Shown one piece after another: positions 54,032 to 63,300 of a DNA stretch of 64,000 nucleotides (position 1 is its first letter; each line of letters opens with the position of its first letter). Location: contig JALRLY010000268.1 in assembly GCA_023647555.1 (NCBI GenBank), forward strand, positions 17,609-81,608, written 5' to 3'. The notes beneath the pieces are model-generated. The model was not told the DNA's origin and did no database searches. It saw only the letters and a program-made list of their open reading frames with translations. The DNA is from Pancytospora philotis. Its lineage: Eukaryota > Microsporidia. Made by a program: the position numbers and the translations under genes.

Positions 54032-54736
54032 TCAGAAGAAAATATCGTCCATGTCCGGAAGGCTCGCCTCGTCCGAGTACTTCTTGTCGCCGCGCTTCTT
54101 CGGAGAGTCCGCACGCGCTTCGCCACCCCCAACGATGTCGTCGAGGGAGCCGCGCCCGCTCGGCGGCGTGTCGAGCGAGTACCTGAGCAGCTTTTCGGTG
54201 CTCTGCTGCCCAATCGCGGAGTCGAACTTGGCGTTCTGTATCCCCGAGCGGAAGACGCGGCCGAGGATCTCCACCAGCCCGTTGATCGTCATCTCCTGCT
54301 TGTCGACGCGCTCCTTGAGCGTAGCGACCTCGTTGCTCAGGCGGTAGTTGCTGGTGGTGAGGAAGGAGAGCGTGTTCTCGACGGTGGGCAGGTTCAGCTG
54401 GTTCGCGGCCTTGCTCGACTTGCTCACGCGCTTCATGAAGCCGAGCAGGTTCGGCTGCCCGCGCTTGAAGAAGCAGTTGTAGTACTCCTCGATGTCCTCG
54501 CTGCGCTCGACCTTGACCTTGACGAAGCCGTAGATGTTCAGCTGCCGGATGAACGCGCTGTACTCCTTGGTCTTCGAGAGCGAGGGCAGCGTGCTTTTGA
54601 TGAACGCGTCTTTATTTACAATGCGGATGCGCGTGCCGTCCTCGGTCCACACGATGTCGCCGTTGCCCTCGTCGTTAGTCTCGCGGAATAGCCGCTTCAG
54701 GAACTTCGGGACTTTAGACATGTTGTTATCGTTCAT
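54032..54736 (-). CDS. HSF1: Heat-shock transcription factor
   Basis: A 234-residue HSF. The DNA-binding domain (residues about 8-105) has VPKFLKRLFRE, IVWTEDGTRIRIVNKDAF, SAFIRQLNIYGFVKV, and FFKRGQPNLLGFMKRV, the recognition-helix segment FIRQLNIYGF being invariant in HSFs. A short hydrophobic-heptad coiled coil follows (about 140-170) for trimer formation. The tail is acidic and Ser/Gly rich. Yeast HSF1 has 833 residues; most of the activation domains are missing here. The start at 54736 follows AAATTTTTATCCGCA. Confidence 0.95.
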   Translation of the reverse strand: MNDNNMSKVPKFLKRLFRETNDEGNGDIVWTEDGTRIRIVNKDAFIKSTLPSLSKTKEYSAFIRQLNIYGFVKVKVERSEDIEEYYNCFFKRGQPNLLGFMKRVSKSSKAANQLNLPTVENTLSFLTTSNYRLSNEVATLKERVDKQEMTINGLVEILGRVFRSGIQNAKFDSAIGQQSTEKLLRYSLDTPPSGRGSLDDIVGGGEARADSPKKRGDKKYSDEASLPDMDDIFF

Positions 54737-54969
54737 TGCGGATAAAAATTTACTCGCTCTAAGAGCCGGCGCCGCCACGTGTGTACGGTGCGCAACGGCT
54801 GGGATACCGCGCGGGAAACTTTGCAGACGCAGTGGGGGTGCGCTGACAAGCCTTCTAGAAGTAGATCCGGTCATCGACAACCGAAATCTTCTTCGATGCG
54901 AAAGGTCGATAGGCGTTTTCGATGCGCTGCTACTGCAAAGGTGTTAAAAAGTGCCCTCACGCGCTGCCC

Positions 54970-55317
54970 ATGACGATAAAGCAGTACATTTTCCTCCGCA
55001 CCGATCTCAAGGACCTCAAGAAGGGGGCGCTGGTCGCGCAGGCATGCCACGCAGCGGTGTGCGCCACCGTGACGTACCAGGAGCACCAGGAAACGCGGCA
55101 GTACTTGGAGGATATGAGCTCGATGCACAAGATCATTCTCCGGATCGCCGGCCAGGATATCGACGCGCTGTCAGAGGCCTTGAATCGGGCAGCTGTTGAT
55201 TTCATAGCGTGGCGCGAGCAGCCGGAAGACGTGGTTACCTGCGTCAGCACGCGGCCGGTAGATCTAGACAAGCACGAAGGCCTCGAGCAGTATTTTCGCC
55301 GCCACAAGCTGTACTGA
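54970..55317 (+). CDS. PTH2: PTH2-type peptidyl-tRNA hydrolase (PTRHD1-like)
   Basis: A 115-residue protein of the PTH2 fold, which frees tRNA from peptides. It has MTIKQYIFLRTDLKDLKKGALVAQACHAAVCA, where GALVAQACHA is the core motif, then a helix and the terminal VSTRPVDLDKHEGLEQYF. PTRHD1 proteins have LRTDL in place of the classic K-x-VVRxDLxMxxGKxAAQ start, so this is closer to PTRHD1 than to PTH2 proper. The ATG at 54970 directly follows CGCTGCCC, with TTAAAAAG at about 54945-54952. Confidence 0.8.
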   Translation: MTIKQYIFLRTDLKDLKKGALVAQACHAAVCATVTYQEHQETRQYLEDMSSMHKIILRIAGQDIDALSEALNRAAVDFIAWREQPEDVVTCVSTRPVDLDKHEGLEQYFRRHKLY

Positions 55318-55544
55318 CCAGCTTCGTGCAGGTCTAAGCGTTAGTGAGTATAACCCCAGTATTAATAAAATGCACTTCCTTTTCAATACATCAGCGAGTG
55401 ATGATATCCGAGCTCTGGAAAGATTTTTTGAAAACTACTCAAAGTGCTTGCCATTTTAGCGCCCGCAGCGCTATCAGCTGCAAACACATAAAGTGCACAT
55501 GGTAAAAGGGCGGGAGCATCGGAAACAAGTATTTTAATAAGAAA

Positions 55545-56471
55545 TCAGCTGCTGAGATACTTGACGCACTGATCGGCAGCAACACAGCCCGAAGCCGCGG
55601 CTGTAATTGCCTGCCGGTAGTAGTAGTCCTGGACATCTCCGCAGGCAAACATTCCCTCCACGCTCGTGCGCCCGCTCCCGTCGGTTTTGATGTACCCGCC
55701 GCTCAGCTCCACCATGCCGTCCAGGAACTTGACGTTGGGCACGTGCCCGATGGCAAAGAATAGGCCGTCGACCGCGATGTCGAAGGTTTTGCCCGCCTCC
55801 TTGTCGATAACCTTGATGTTCTCGAGCTTGGTGTCGCCGTGGGCCGACACCAGCTCCGCGGGCGTGATCACCTCGATGTTCGCGGTGTTCCTCACCTTGC
55901 AGAGCTTGTCCTCGCGCGCGCGGAACTCGTTCCGGCGGTGCAGCAAATGGACGCGCGACGCGATGTTGCTCATGTAGAGCGCCTCCTCCATCGCAGTGTC
56001 GCCGCCGCCGATGACCGCCACCGTCTTGTTCTTGAAGATGTAGCCGTCGCAGACTGCGCACGCGCTGATGCCCTTCTGCCAGAACTCGCCGTCGCGCGTG
56101 CCCGGCTCGTACAGGCGCTTGGCCGCGGCTCCGGTCGCAACTATCACGGCCCTGGCGCGGTATACCTCCCCCGCGTCCTTGACGACGAAGACGCCATCCT
56201 CCTTCTTCACGCTCACGACATCGTTGGAGATGATCCTGACGCCCTCCTCCAGCGCCTGCGCGCGCATGTCGTCCATCAAGCCCGGCCCGGTCGTGCCGCC
56301 GGGGAAGCCCGGGTAGTTGTCGACGTCGGTGGTCGTCATCAGCTGGCCGCCGGGCTGCGCGCTCTCGGTGTACTCGCCCTCGAACAGGAGGGGCTTGAGG
56401 TCGATGCAGTAGAGCGCCGCGCTGTACGCCGCCGGGCCGCTGCCTATGACGATCACGTTCTCGGTAGCCAT
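55545..56471 (-). CDS. TRR1: Thioredoxin reductase, low-molecular-weight type
   Basis: A 308-residue flavoprotein that reduces thioredoxin with NADPH. The FAD motif VIVIGSGPAAYSAALY starts at residue 6. The redox-active dithiol is C138-A-V-C141 (ISACAVCDGY). The NADPH site VIGGGDTAMEEA follows, and the FAD-closing GDVQDYYYRQAITAAASGCVAA ends the protein. This is the short plant/fungal/bacterial form, not the animal selenoprotein. The ATG at 56471 follows CCTTCCCTTA with an AATTTTT-type element at 56506-56514. It is a main route of redox control where glutathione systems are reduced. Confidence 0.96.
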   Translation of the reverse strand: MATENVIVIGSGPAAYSAALYCIDLKPLLFEGEYTESAQPGGQLMTTTDVDNYPGFPGGTTGPGLMDDMRAQALEEGVRIISNDVVSVKKEDGVFVVKDAGEVYRARAVIVATGAAAKRLYEPGTRDGEFWQKGISACAVCDGYIFKNKTVAVIGGGDTAMEEALYMSNIASRVHLLHRRNEFRAREDKLCKVRNTANIEVITPAELVSAHGDTKLENIKVIDKEAGKTFDIAVDGLFFAIGHVPNVKFLDGMVELSGGYIKTDGSGRTSVEGMFACGDVQDYYYRQAITAAASGCVAADQCVKYLSS

Positions 56472-56714
56472 TAAGGGAAGGTTTTGGCAAGATCTGAAGC
56501 TGTGAGAATTTTTAGCAGCGCTGGCTGTGCGATGCCCAGTACGCGGACTGCATAGTACTTTATTCACAATGAATGGACCACCATCAAATCTAGCTGGCCC
56601 GTCAGTGCTGTTCAAGTTGGCATCAACTGGTTGCATGCTATGGCGCCTGAGTGCACAGCTTGCGTCCAAGCGTGTTTCACATCCGGCGTTAAAACTAACT
56701 CGGCTTGTTTACGT

Positions 56715-57671
56715 ATGCTGTTGCACATCGTATCTGCTGGAGCAGTGTTCTTTTTTCACGAGCGCACGGAGTCTTTCATAGGGGCCGAGAGCAGCGTTAG
56801 GCCCACAGTGGGACCGTTCGAGCAGGCGGTAGATTTCGAGCTGCACTCTAGCCAGCATGCTGCGCAGCTTGCCATCTCCGTTCCCGGTGGAAAGGCGTTC
56901 GATATACGCGGCGGCACCGACGGAAAGTATCTGATCTACTACAACATGCACAAGCAGGACAACCAGCTCTTCCAGCTGGTGTTCACAGCGTACGGGAAAT
57001 ACGCGCTCATGCAGGAGGAAAAATGCCTTAACTGGGACGAAATGGAGGAGTCGTTCGTCAAGACAGACTGCACCGAGGCCGCATACGCAGAATTTACGCT
57101 GTTATACGAAGTAAGCCACGAACCGCCGGCCGAGGACCCGCGCATCGCGCGCTATCTTCCACCTCCTGGCACCCCCGAGCACGCGCTGCTCAGCAGAGTG
57201 ATCAGCACCCACGAGGGGCGCAAAGGACGGCTGCGCGACATCTCAGAGGACATCAGCTCGCGCGATCTGCAGAGCGAGGCCGGAGACGACGAAGCGACGA
57301 GGGCCCTCAAGAAGCTGCTGCTCAGTAACCGGCCAAAACGACGCCGTCGCGGCTCGAGCAGCAGCGACGAATCCTCAGACGGCTGCAAGGATGTAAGCGA
57401 GACGCTTGCGCATACAGTGCATCAGCCGAAGCATCAGGCTCTTGCGCATACAGTGCATCAGCCGAAGCATCAGGCTCTTGCGCATAAGTCTCCACGCGGC
57501 GGATGGCTAGGCGCGATGTGCGCTCACTCCGACCACACCTGCAATCAGGTAGAGCGTCTGATGAAGCAGACGATTTCAAAAAACCAGGGCCGTCCGAGGC
57601 GGCCGCCGCGGCTGGACGACTCCGACTGCAGCAATGCTGACATCCCGAACTTTCTGCGAAGAGAGAAGTGA
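56715..57671 (+). CDS. Secreted ricin-B-like protein with basic NLS-like cluster (RBL4)
   Basis: A 318-residue protein. Residues 1-14 (MLLHIVSAGAVFFF) form a signal-peptide-like start. Residues about 20-140 are a beta-trefoil-like domain paralogous to RBL5: shared features are FDI/VDF strands, CLNWDE versus CLSWDE, and TLLYEVSHEP versus NLLYEVSYEP. The second half is different: NRPKRRRRGSSSSDESSDG near residue 212, then two perfect 12-residue repeats (LAHTVHQPKHQA), Ser/Arg stretches and a basic end. TTAAAACTAA begins 26 nt before ATG, without the usual CCC. It sits directly before RBL5, with 258 bp between them. Confidence 0.6.
   Translation: MLLHIVSAGAVFFFHERTESFIGAESSVRPTVGPFEQAVDFELHSSQHAAQLAISVPGGKAFDIRGGTDGKYLIYYNMHKQDNQLFQLVFTAYGKYALMQEEKCLNWDEMEESFVKTDCTEAAYAEFTLLYEVSHEPPAEDPRIARYLPPPGTPEHALLSRVISTHEGRKGRLRDISEDISSRDLQSEAGDDEATRALKKLLLSNRPKRRRRGSSSSDESSDGCKDVSETLAHTVHQPKHQALAHTVHQPKHQALAHKSPRGGWLGAMCAHSDHTCNQVERLMKQTISKNQGRPRRPPRLDDSDCSNADIPNFLRREK
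57405..57487 (+). repeat. Perfect 36-bp tandem repeat in RBL4
   Basis: Two identical 36-bp units (57405-57440 and 57441-57476) and an 11-bp start of a third. In frame they give LAHTVHQPKHQA twice. Base identity is complete, so the duplication is recent or kept uniform. Confidence 0.9.
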
Positions 57672-57929
57672 TCTTCAGCCAATGAATATACGCGTGAGTG
57701 AGGTATCGTTGAGTAGCAGGTGACACCGATGCATGTTCTCGAGGTGTATTGGGTAAGGAATGACTAGTAACATCGTTTGCTCTTAAAATAAGCTTCACGT
57801 CCCGTTTCCTTGTGATCTATTCAAACCACATGCTGAAACACAGACGGCGGGAATTCGTTATACGAGCTTATTGGTGCGCGGGCGCAAATGCATCAGAAAA
57901 GGTATAAAATCTGTCTCGTGTATCCGAAG

Positions 57930-58622
57930 ATGCTCTGGCTTTTTGGTGGCGCATCCGCACTATTCCTGATGCACAAGGACACTGGGAGCTACGTCGGGAA
58001 TGCAAACCCAAAGAAACCGACGCTGGGCCTATTCAGCTCTGCCGTTGATTTTGTGGTAGGCGATGGCTGGAGCGTTGCTCCCTATGTAACACTCAGCACG
58101 CCCGGCGGGATGGCGATCGACCGTAAATGGGAAAGCCCCGGACCCATCATATACTTCAAAAGGCACTCCAAGTGGAACCAGTCCTTTCTGCTCATTCTGA
58201 CTGCCGACAACGACTTCGTGCTGGCGCGCGGCCTGCCGCCCGATAAGAATAAACCAAAAGAGTTCAAGGACAAGGAGTACACGTGCCTGTCCTGGGACGA
58301 GGGGCGAACGCAGTTCATTACGGTAGGATGCAAGAGCGCGGCTGTCGCGCGTTTCAATTTGCTCTACGAAGTTTCGTATGAACCGGAACTGGCCGAGGAT
58401 ATGGCGAATAATGAGCATGCTGACGGTGAGGAACACACGCGCGATTACAACGGCACTTCACTGTACATAAAATACCACTATCCTCGAACCCGGCACGTCG
58501 TTAAAAGCGTGAGGAATATAAGGCTCGGGCTCGGTGACGACCCAGGCTATGGTTATATGCCTTGGGAGTACTACCATCCTCACCACACGCACGAGTACTA
58601 TGGCCGCTATCTGTACCATTAA
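57930..58622 (+). CDS. Secreted ricin-B-like protein (RBL5)
   Basis: A 230-residue paralogue of RBL4. It begins with a hydrophobic leader (MLWLFGGASALFLMH). The trefoil-like part has AVDFVVGDGWSVAPYVTL, STPGGMAIDRKW, CLSWDEGRTQF and FNLLYEVSYEP. The tail is Arg/His/Tyr rich, ending in YYHPHHTHEYYGRYLYH, which could bind metal. I choose the ATG at 57930, not 57888, because TATAAAA at 57903-57909 lies between them, 21-27 nt before the chosen start, the same spacing as in the other RBL genes. The leader then matches that of RBL4. Confidence 0.6.
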   Translation: MLWLFGGASALFLMHKDTGSYVGNANPKKPTLGLFSSAVDFVVGDGWSVAPYVTLSTPGGMAIDRKWESPGPIIYFKRHSKWNQSFLLILTADNDFVLARGLPPDKNKPKEFKDKEYTCLSWDEGRTQFITVGCKSAAVARFNLLYEVSYEPELAEDMANNEHADGEEHTRDYNGTSLYIKYHYPRTRHVVKSVRNIRLGLGDDPGYGYMPWEYYHPHHTHEYYGRYLYH

Positions 58623-58882
58623 ATTAATCATTAAGAGTAATGAGCGCAAGTGTCTATACTAATAAGTAAAAAACTACAATAATGTGCCCGAGCTTAATTT
58701 ATTCGATAGTTGCGCAGAGCGCCAATCTCATGCAGTTGGGCAAATGATGAAAGTGGTCTTTACTGGTGTACAGATATTAGTACACAAATGTTGTTCTTTG
58801 GAGTGGGGGAGCGAAAGAAATCCAGAGCCACTGCTATGCAGTAAAAGCTCTATCATTCGGCCCATTGCTCCCAAATGGACAT

Positions 58883-60040
58883 CTATGCAAACTTTTGGAG
58901 CATGTAGGCGCCGCAGATGAGCGCCGCCACGGCCGCGAAGTCGGACATGCACGAGATGAGCGGCAGCGCGTCGGCGCTCAGAAACGCGCCCCCGGACTGC
59001 ACCTTGTCCGCGATCGTCTCGATGGCCAGCAGGAATATGAACACCTGGAGGATGAATAGCACGATGAACAGCACGGAGAACCCCAGCGAGTACTTGAAGT
59101 GGAACAGCGCCGCGAACCCGATGTACGATATGGAAACAAAGAGCGATAGCAGCAGGAGCGTGGGGAACGGCGGCACAGTATCCGGCTCGCGCGTTTGGAG
59201 CATCCGGAACGTCCTGTGCGCATGGATCAGCGTGATGGCGCCGCACATCCCGGCGAAAACGGGAAAGGCGGCCGCGACGTGCGCGAACGACTTCGCGTAT
59301 TTCTCCAGGAGGAAGCCGCTGGCCGCGGTGATCAGGTAGCTGATGAGCAAGACCTCGGGCCGGTTGAGGTAGAGGCCCTCGGGCTTGCGGAACACGAAGA
59401 AAACGGCGACCGCAAACGGGCACGCCATCCCGAGGCAGAGCACCGCGCATTCCTTGCTCGAAAGGAGCTCCGCAGCCTCGGTCGAGAGAAGCAGGCCCTT
59501 GACGATGATGAAGTCGTTCAGCGTGCTGAGCACCGGGAGGATGAAGTTCTCCATGCACAGCTGGAAGAACGCGGCGATTTCTATTGTCAGCAGCAGCACG
59601 CCGATGAAGAAGAGCGTGGTCAGGCAGCAGGTCAGCAGCGAGGCCGTCAGCATCCGCACGCTGAGGAGGCCCGCGGCCTGCTTCTTCATGAACGTGCTGA
59701 GCATGCCCGTAGCACCGGCGAGCAGCCCCGTGATGAACGACTGCGCTAGCGCTGCGCACGAGTTATAGAAGATCGCGCTCGCGAAGCTGCTGCTCGACCC
59801 CTGCAGCGACCTGCGTGTCGAGAGGTGCATGGCGATGTTGAGCTCGGCGTTGCCCTTGAAGTTGAGGATGCAGCCCGCGATGAGGATGATGGGGTACGGC
59901 TTGAACTGCGGCTGCTTGATCGACGACTCGAACATGGCGCCGGTGGCCAGCATGCCGACCAGCGAGGCGAGCAGCGTCGGCGCCGACTCGACGATCAGCT
60001 CCCTGTTCAGGGAGTTGGCCAGCTTGTCGTGCAGACGCAT
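58883..60040 (-). CDS. SLC41/MgtE-type divalent-cation transporter
   Basis: A 385-residue membrane protein with about ten hydrophobic segments. The region PIILIAGCILNFKGNAELNIAMHLSTR matches SLC41 (Mg2+ transporters), which have LV.ALLGLKGNLEM.LASRLST there, the metal-path helix of the MgtE fold. The acidic KGNAE is kept. Only one such motif is clear, in the first half; the second half (LLISYLITAASGFLLE and so on) may be a degenerate second repeat. The start at 60040 is the first ATG of the conserved part, without a clear AAATTTT signal. Magnesium uptake from the host cell would suit a parasite. Confidence 0.7.
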   Translation of the reverse strand: MRLHDKLANSLNRELIVESAPTLLASLVGMLATGAMFESSIKQPQFKPYPIILIAGCILNFKGNAELNIAMHLSTRRSLQGSSSSFASAIFYNSCAALAQSFITGLLAGATGMLSTFMKKQAAGLLSVRMLTASLLTCCLTTLFFIGVLLLTIEIAAFFQLCMENFILPVLSTLNDFIIVKGLLLSTEAAELLSSKECAVLCLGMACPFAVAVFFVFRKPEGLYLNRPEVLLISYLITAASGFLLEKYAKSFAHVAAAFPVFAGMCGAITLIHAHRTFRMLQTREPDTVPPFPTLLLLSLFVSISYIGFAALFHFKYSLGFSVLFIVLFILQVFIFLLAIETIADKVQSGGAFLSADALPLISCMSDFAAVAALICGAYMLQKFA

Positions 60041-60124
60041 AGCCGATGCAAAACGCGCTGGATATGTGCTAGCCCGCGTTTGAGAAGCTCTGCCACTGCG
60101 AAACGCGTTTCGGCTGCCGCAAAA

Positions 60125-60207
60125 TAGCATCTGCAGGATTCGAACCCGCGCTCATTACATGAAACCGATCTTGAGTCGGTCGCCTTAGACCACTCGGCCA
60201 AGATGCT
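60125..60207 (-). tRNA. tRNA-Leu, anticodon CAA
   Basis: A complete type II tRNA read on the minus strand. The acceptor AGCATCT/AGATGCT is perfect (7 bp), discriminator A. D-arm TGGCCGAGTGGTCTAAGGC, anticodon stem ACCGA/TCGGT with loop CTCAAGA, giving anticodon CAA for UUG codons. Variable arm TCAT/ATGA. T-arm with GGTTCGAATCC-type box B. There is no intron at the position where many eukaryotes have one in this tRNA. Confidence 0.95.
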
Positions 60208-60381
60208 TCCAAAATTAAAGCCAGCATGTACTACAGTACGTATACTAACACAAGGCTAGCGCGGTGCTCTCGGCTTGCGATATAGGCTGACAATTTTCGA
60301 ATCCTACTCCTGTATGCTGTGGACTATTTCCATGCTCCGTAGCAGCGTTCAAACAATGCACAAAATACCCAAGACGATTTA
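60208..60381. other. Intergenic gap
   Basis: Between the tRNA gene and the topoisomerase II stop. AT-rich; no further feature is recognised. Confidence 0.4.
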
Positions 60382-63300
60382 TTAACTGGTTTTGTAGCGG
60401 CTCCACGGCTTGTCATCATCGGACGAGTCGCTGCTCGCGACGATGAGATCGCTCAGCTTGGACTTCTTCGCGGGCTTATCTTCCGCGGATGCCGGCGTCT
60501 TGGCGGCGCGGGGCTTCCGCGCTGCCTTCTTCGGGGCGGCGTCGGCCTCCTTCTTCGGCTTTGCGGCCTTCTTCGTGCCGCTCTTCGCCTCGGCAGCGGA
60601 TGCCTTGGTGGCCACCGACTTTTCTATGTCCTTGGCCGTCGGCTTCCTGATCTTGGATACCTGGCGCTTGACCTTCTTCTTCAGCTCGAGCTCGTACTCG
60701 GCGGTCTCCTCCGCCTGCATCTTGCGGTACGTCCGCTCGAGCCGCTCGAGGTCGGCCAGCCACAGATCGGCGGGGGACGTGGCAAGCAGCACGTCGTACT
60801 CCTGCTGCTTGGCGTTGAACTCCTCCGTCAGCGCGTCCATGCGCTCGCGCGTGAGGCTAGAGATCTTCATGCCCAGGAGGTAGGCGTAGCCCTCGGCGCC
60901 CTGCTCGTCGGCGGCTGCGCTCTTGGCCGCGCTGCTGATCGGCGCATAGCCGCGCGCCGTCAGGTCCGCGCATATCTCAGAGACCGGCCGCCTGCTGACG
61001 ACGAGCTGGCCCGTGGACACCTCCTTGATGAAGCGCACGCGGTTGCTCAGCCTGACGAGGTCGTCGGCGATGGCCCGGAGCCTGTGCTCCTTGCGCAGCA
61101 CGTAGTACCGGTGGCGGGTGGGGTAGTAGTCGCGGATGATGTCGAGAGGCGTGGCGTAGCGCTTGATCTTGCCCTCGGCGTCGAAGCAGATCATGTTGCT
61201 CGTGCTGATCGACGTGGTGAGCTTGAGCGGGTAGGACTTGAGCGGGCTGACGAGGAAGTCCACCGTCTTCTCCGTGTGGTACTCCTTGTAGTCGTGGACC
61301 GCGCCGCTCTGCACGAGGCTCTCCAGATACTCCTTGTACGTCTGCGTCCACGTGCCGACCGGCAGCTCCGTGATGGACTGCAGCCCGCCGTCCGTCGAAA
61401 CGATGCCGCTCACCGTGTACTTGCCCTCCGCCGCGGCCGCTATCTCGCCGCGGAAGTTTCTGTAGTACGGCGTCATGGGCTGCATCTCCTCGTGGCGCAT
61501 CAGGCACCGGATGTTCGCGATGATGTCCAGCGGGTTGTAGTTCGGGATGCTCGTGGACCAGCCGGTGCCGATGCCGTCCGCGCCGTTGACCAGCACCATC
61601 GGGATGATCGGCACATAGTACTCCGGCTCGATCTGCAGATTGTCCTCAGTCAGGTACGTAAGGACCGGGTCGTCGTGCTCGGGGAAGAGCAGGCGCGCCA
61701 TCGGGCTGAGGTTGGTGTAGATGTACCTGGGGGACGCGGCGTCCTTGCCGCCCTGCAGCCGCGAACCGAAGGAACCGAGCGGGAGAAGCAGGTTCAGGTT
61801 GTTCGAGCCGACGAAGTCGTGCGCGAGGTTCACGATCGTGGCGCAGAGCGAGGCCTCGCCGTGGTGGTACGCCGACTGCTCGGACACGTACCCCACGAGC
61901 TGCGCCACCTTGATCTCGCTCTTCAGGTTCCTTTTGAAGCAGGAGAAGAGCACCTTGCGCTGCCCCGGCTTGAGCCCGTCGACCACCGACGGAATCGAGC
62001 GGATGTTGTCGGCCATGGAGAAGAGGATGAGCTCGCGGTTGATGAAGTCCTTGATGCTGATGACCGGCGCGCTCTGGTCGAGGTACGTGCCGGGCACGAA
62101 GTCGGCCAGCCAGCCCTTGCGCATGTCGGCCTTCTTCTTGTTGAACGCGAGGTCGATGAGCGTGCGGTCCTCGTCCGAGCACGGGTGGAAGTCCTTCACA
62201 TGCTTCGGCAGCGCAGAGAAGTACTGCTTGGCGTCGCGCGGCGTGGACGTGCCGAGACCTTTGTAGTACTTGACGGTCCACGGGAAAGCGCCGCCGCTGC
62301 GCTCCGTCTCCGCCTCGCGGAACTGCTCGAACTCGGGGATGGTGAAGAAATCGAGCACCTCCGCGGCAGCGCTGCCGCGGCGCGTGCGCGTGGCGCGGAT
62401 GATCGGCGTGATGAACTCCTGCAGGAAGCCGGGCACGCGCAGCAGCGACGGGTAGAAATGGTCGAGGAAGTTGATGATCAGGCCCTTGATGTGCGACCCG
62501 TCGTGGTCCTGGTCGGTCATGATCATAATGTGGCCGTAGCGCAGGGCCGCCGCGTCTTCGTACGTCTTGCCGTGCTGCAGGCCCAGGATCTTCTTGATCG
62601 CGGATATCTCCGCGTTCGCCATAATCTGCTGGTGGTTCGCCTCGCGCACATTCAGCAGCTTACCGCGCAGCGGAAAGACGCCGTACGCATCGCGCCCCAC
62701 GACGCTCAGGCCCGCAACGGCCAGCGTCTTCGCCGAGTCGCCCTCCGTGAGGATCAGCGTGCACTCGTGGGAGCGCTTCGTCCCGGCGTTGTTCGCGTCC
62801 TCGAGCTTGGGGATCCCCGACAGCCGCGAGGTCTTCGCGCCGTCCGTCTTCTTGAGCTGCGCAGACTGCTTGGCGCGCGAGAGCTGCGCGATGCGCTCGA
62901 GCAGCGGCGTGTCGCGCACCACGTCGCGCACGAAGCCGTCCACCGGCCCGCACTTCGAGCCGAAGGCAGACGCGCGCAGCGTCAGGTTCTCCTTCGTCTG
63001 CGAGTCGAACGAGGGATTCTCTATCAGCGCATTCACGAACAGGAAGATCGAGGAGCGCACGTGCATCGGCTTGATGTCCAGGCCCTTCTCGCGCTTCTTC
63101 AGCGCCTCGATGATCGGCTCGACGAGCTGGTCGAGCACATGCGCCACGTGCGTCCCGCCCTTCGACGTCGCAATGCTGTTCACGAAGCTCACCTGGCTGA
63201 ACTGCTCGTCGGACACCGTCAGCGCGAGCTCCCAGCGGTCGTTGATCTTCTGGTGGACGACCGCCGGCCGCCCAGCCGCGTCGTCAGCGCGTGGCAGGTA

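Noticed and set aside
57888..57929. Upstream ATG as start of RBL5
   Set aside because: The TATAAAA element lies downstream of it; the later ATG has the right spacing and gives a leader like that of RBL4.
60125..60207. tRNA-Ser
   Set aside because: Both Leu and Ser have long variable arms, but the anticodon loop CTCAAGA gives CAA, which is Leu.
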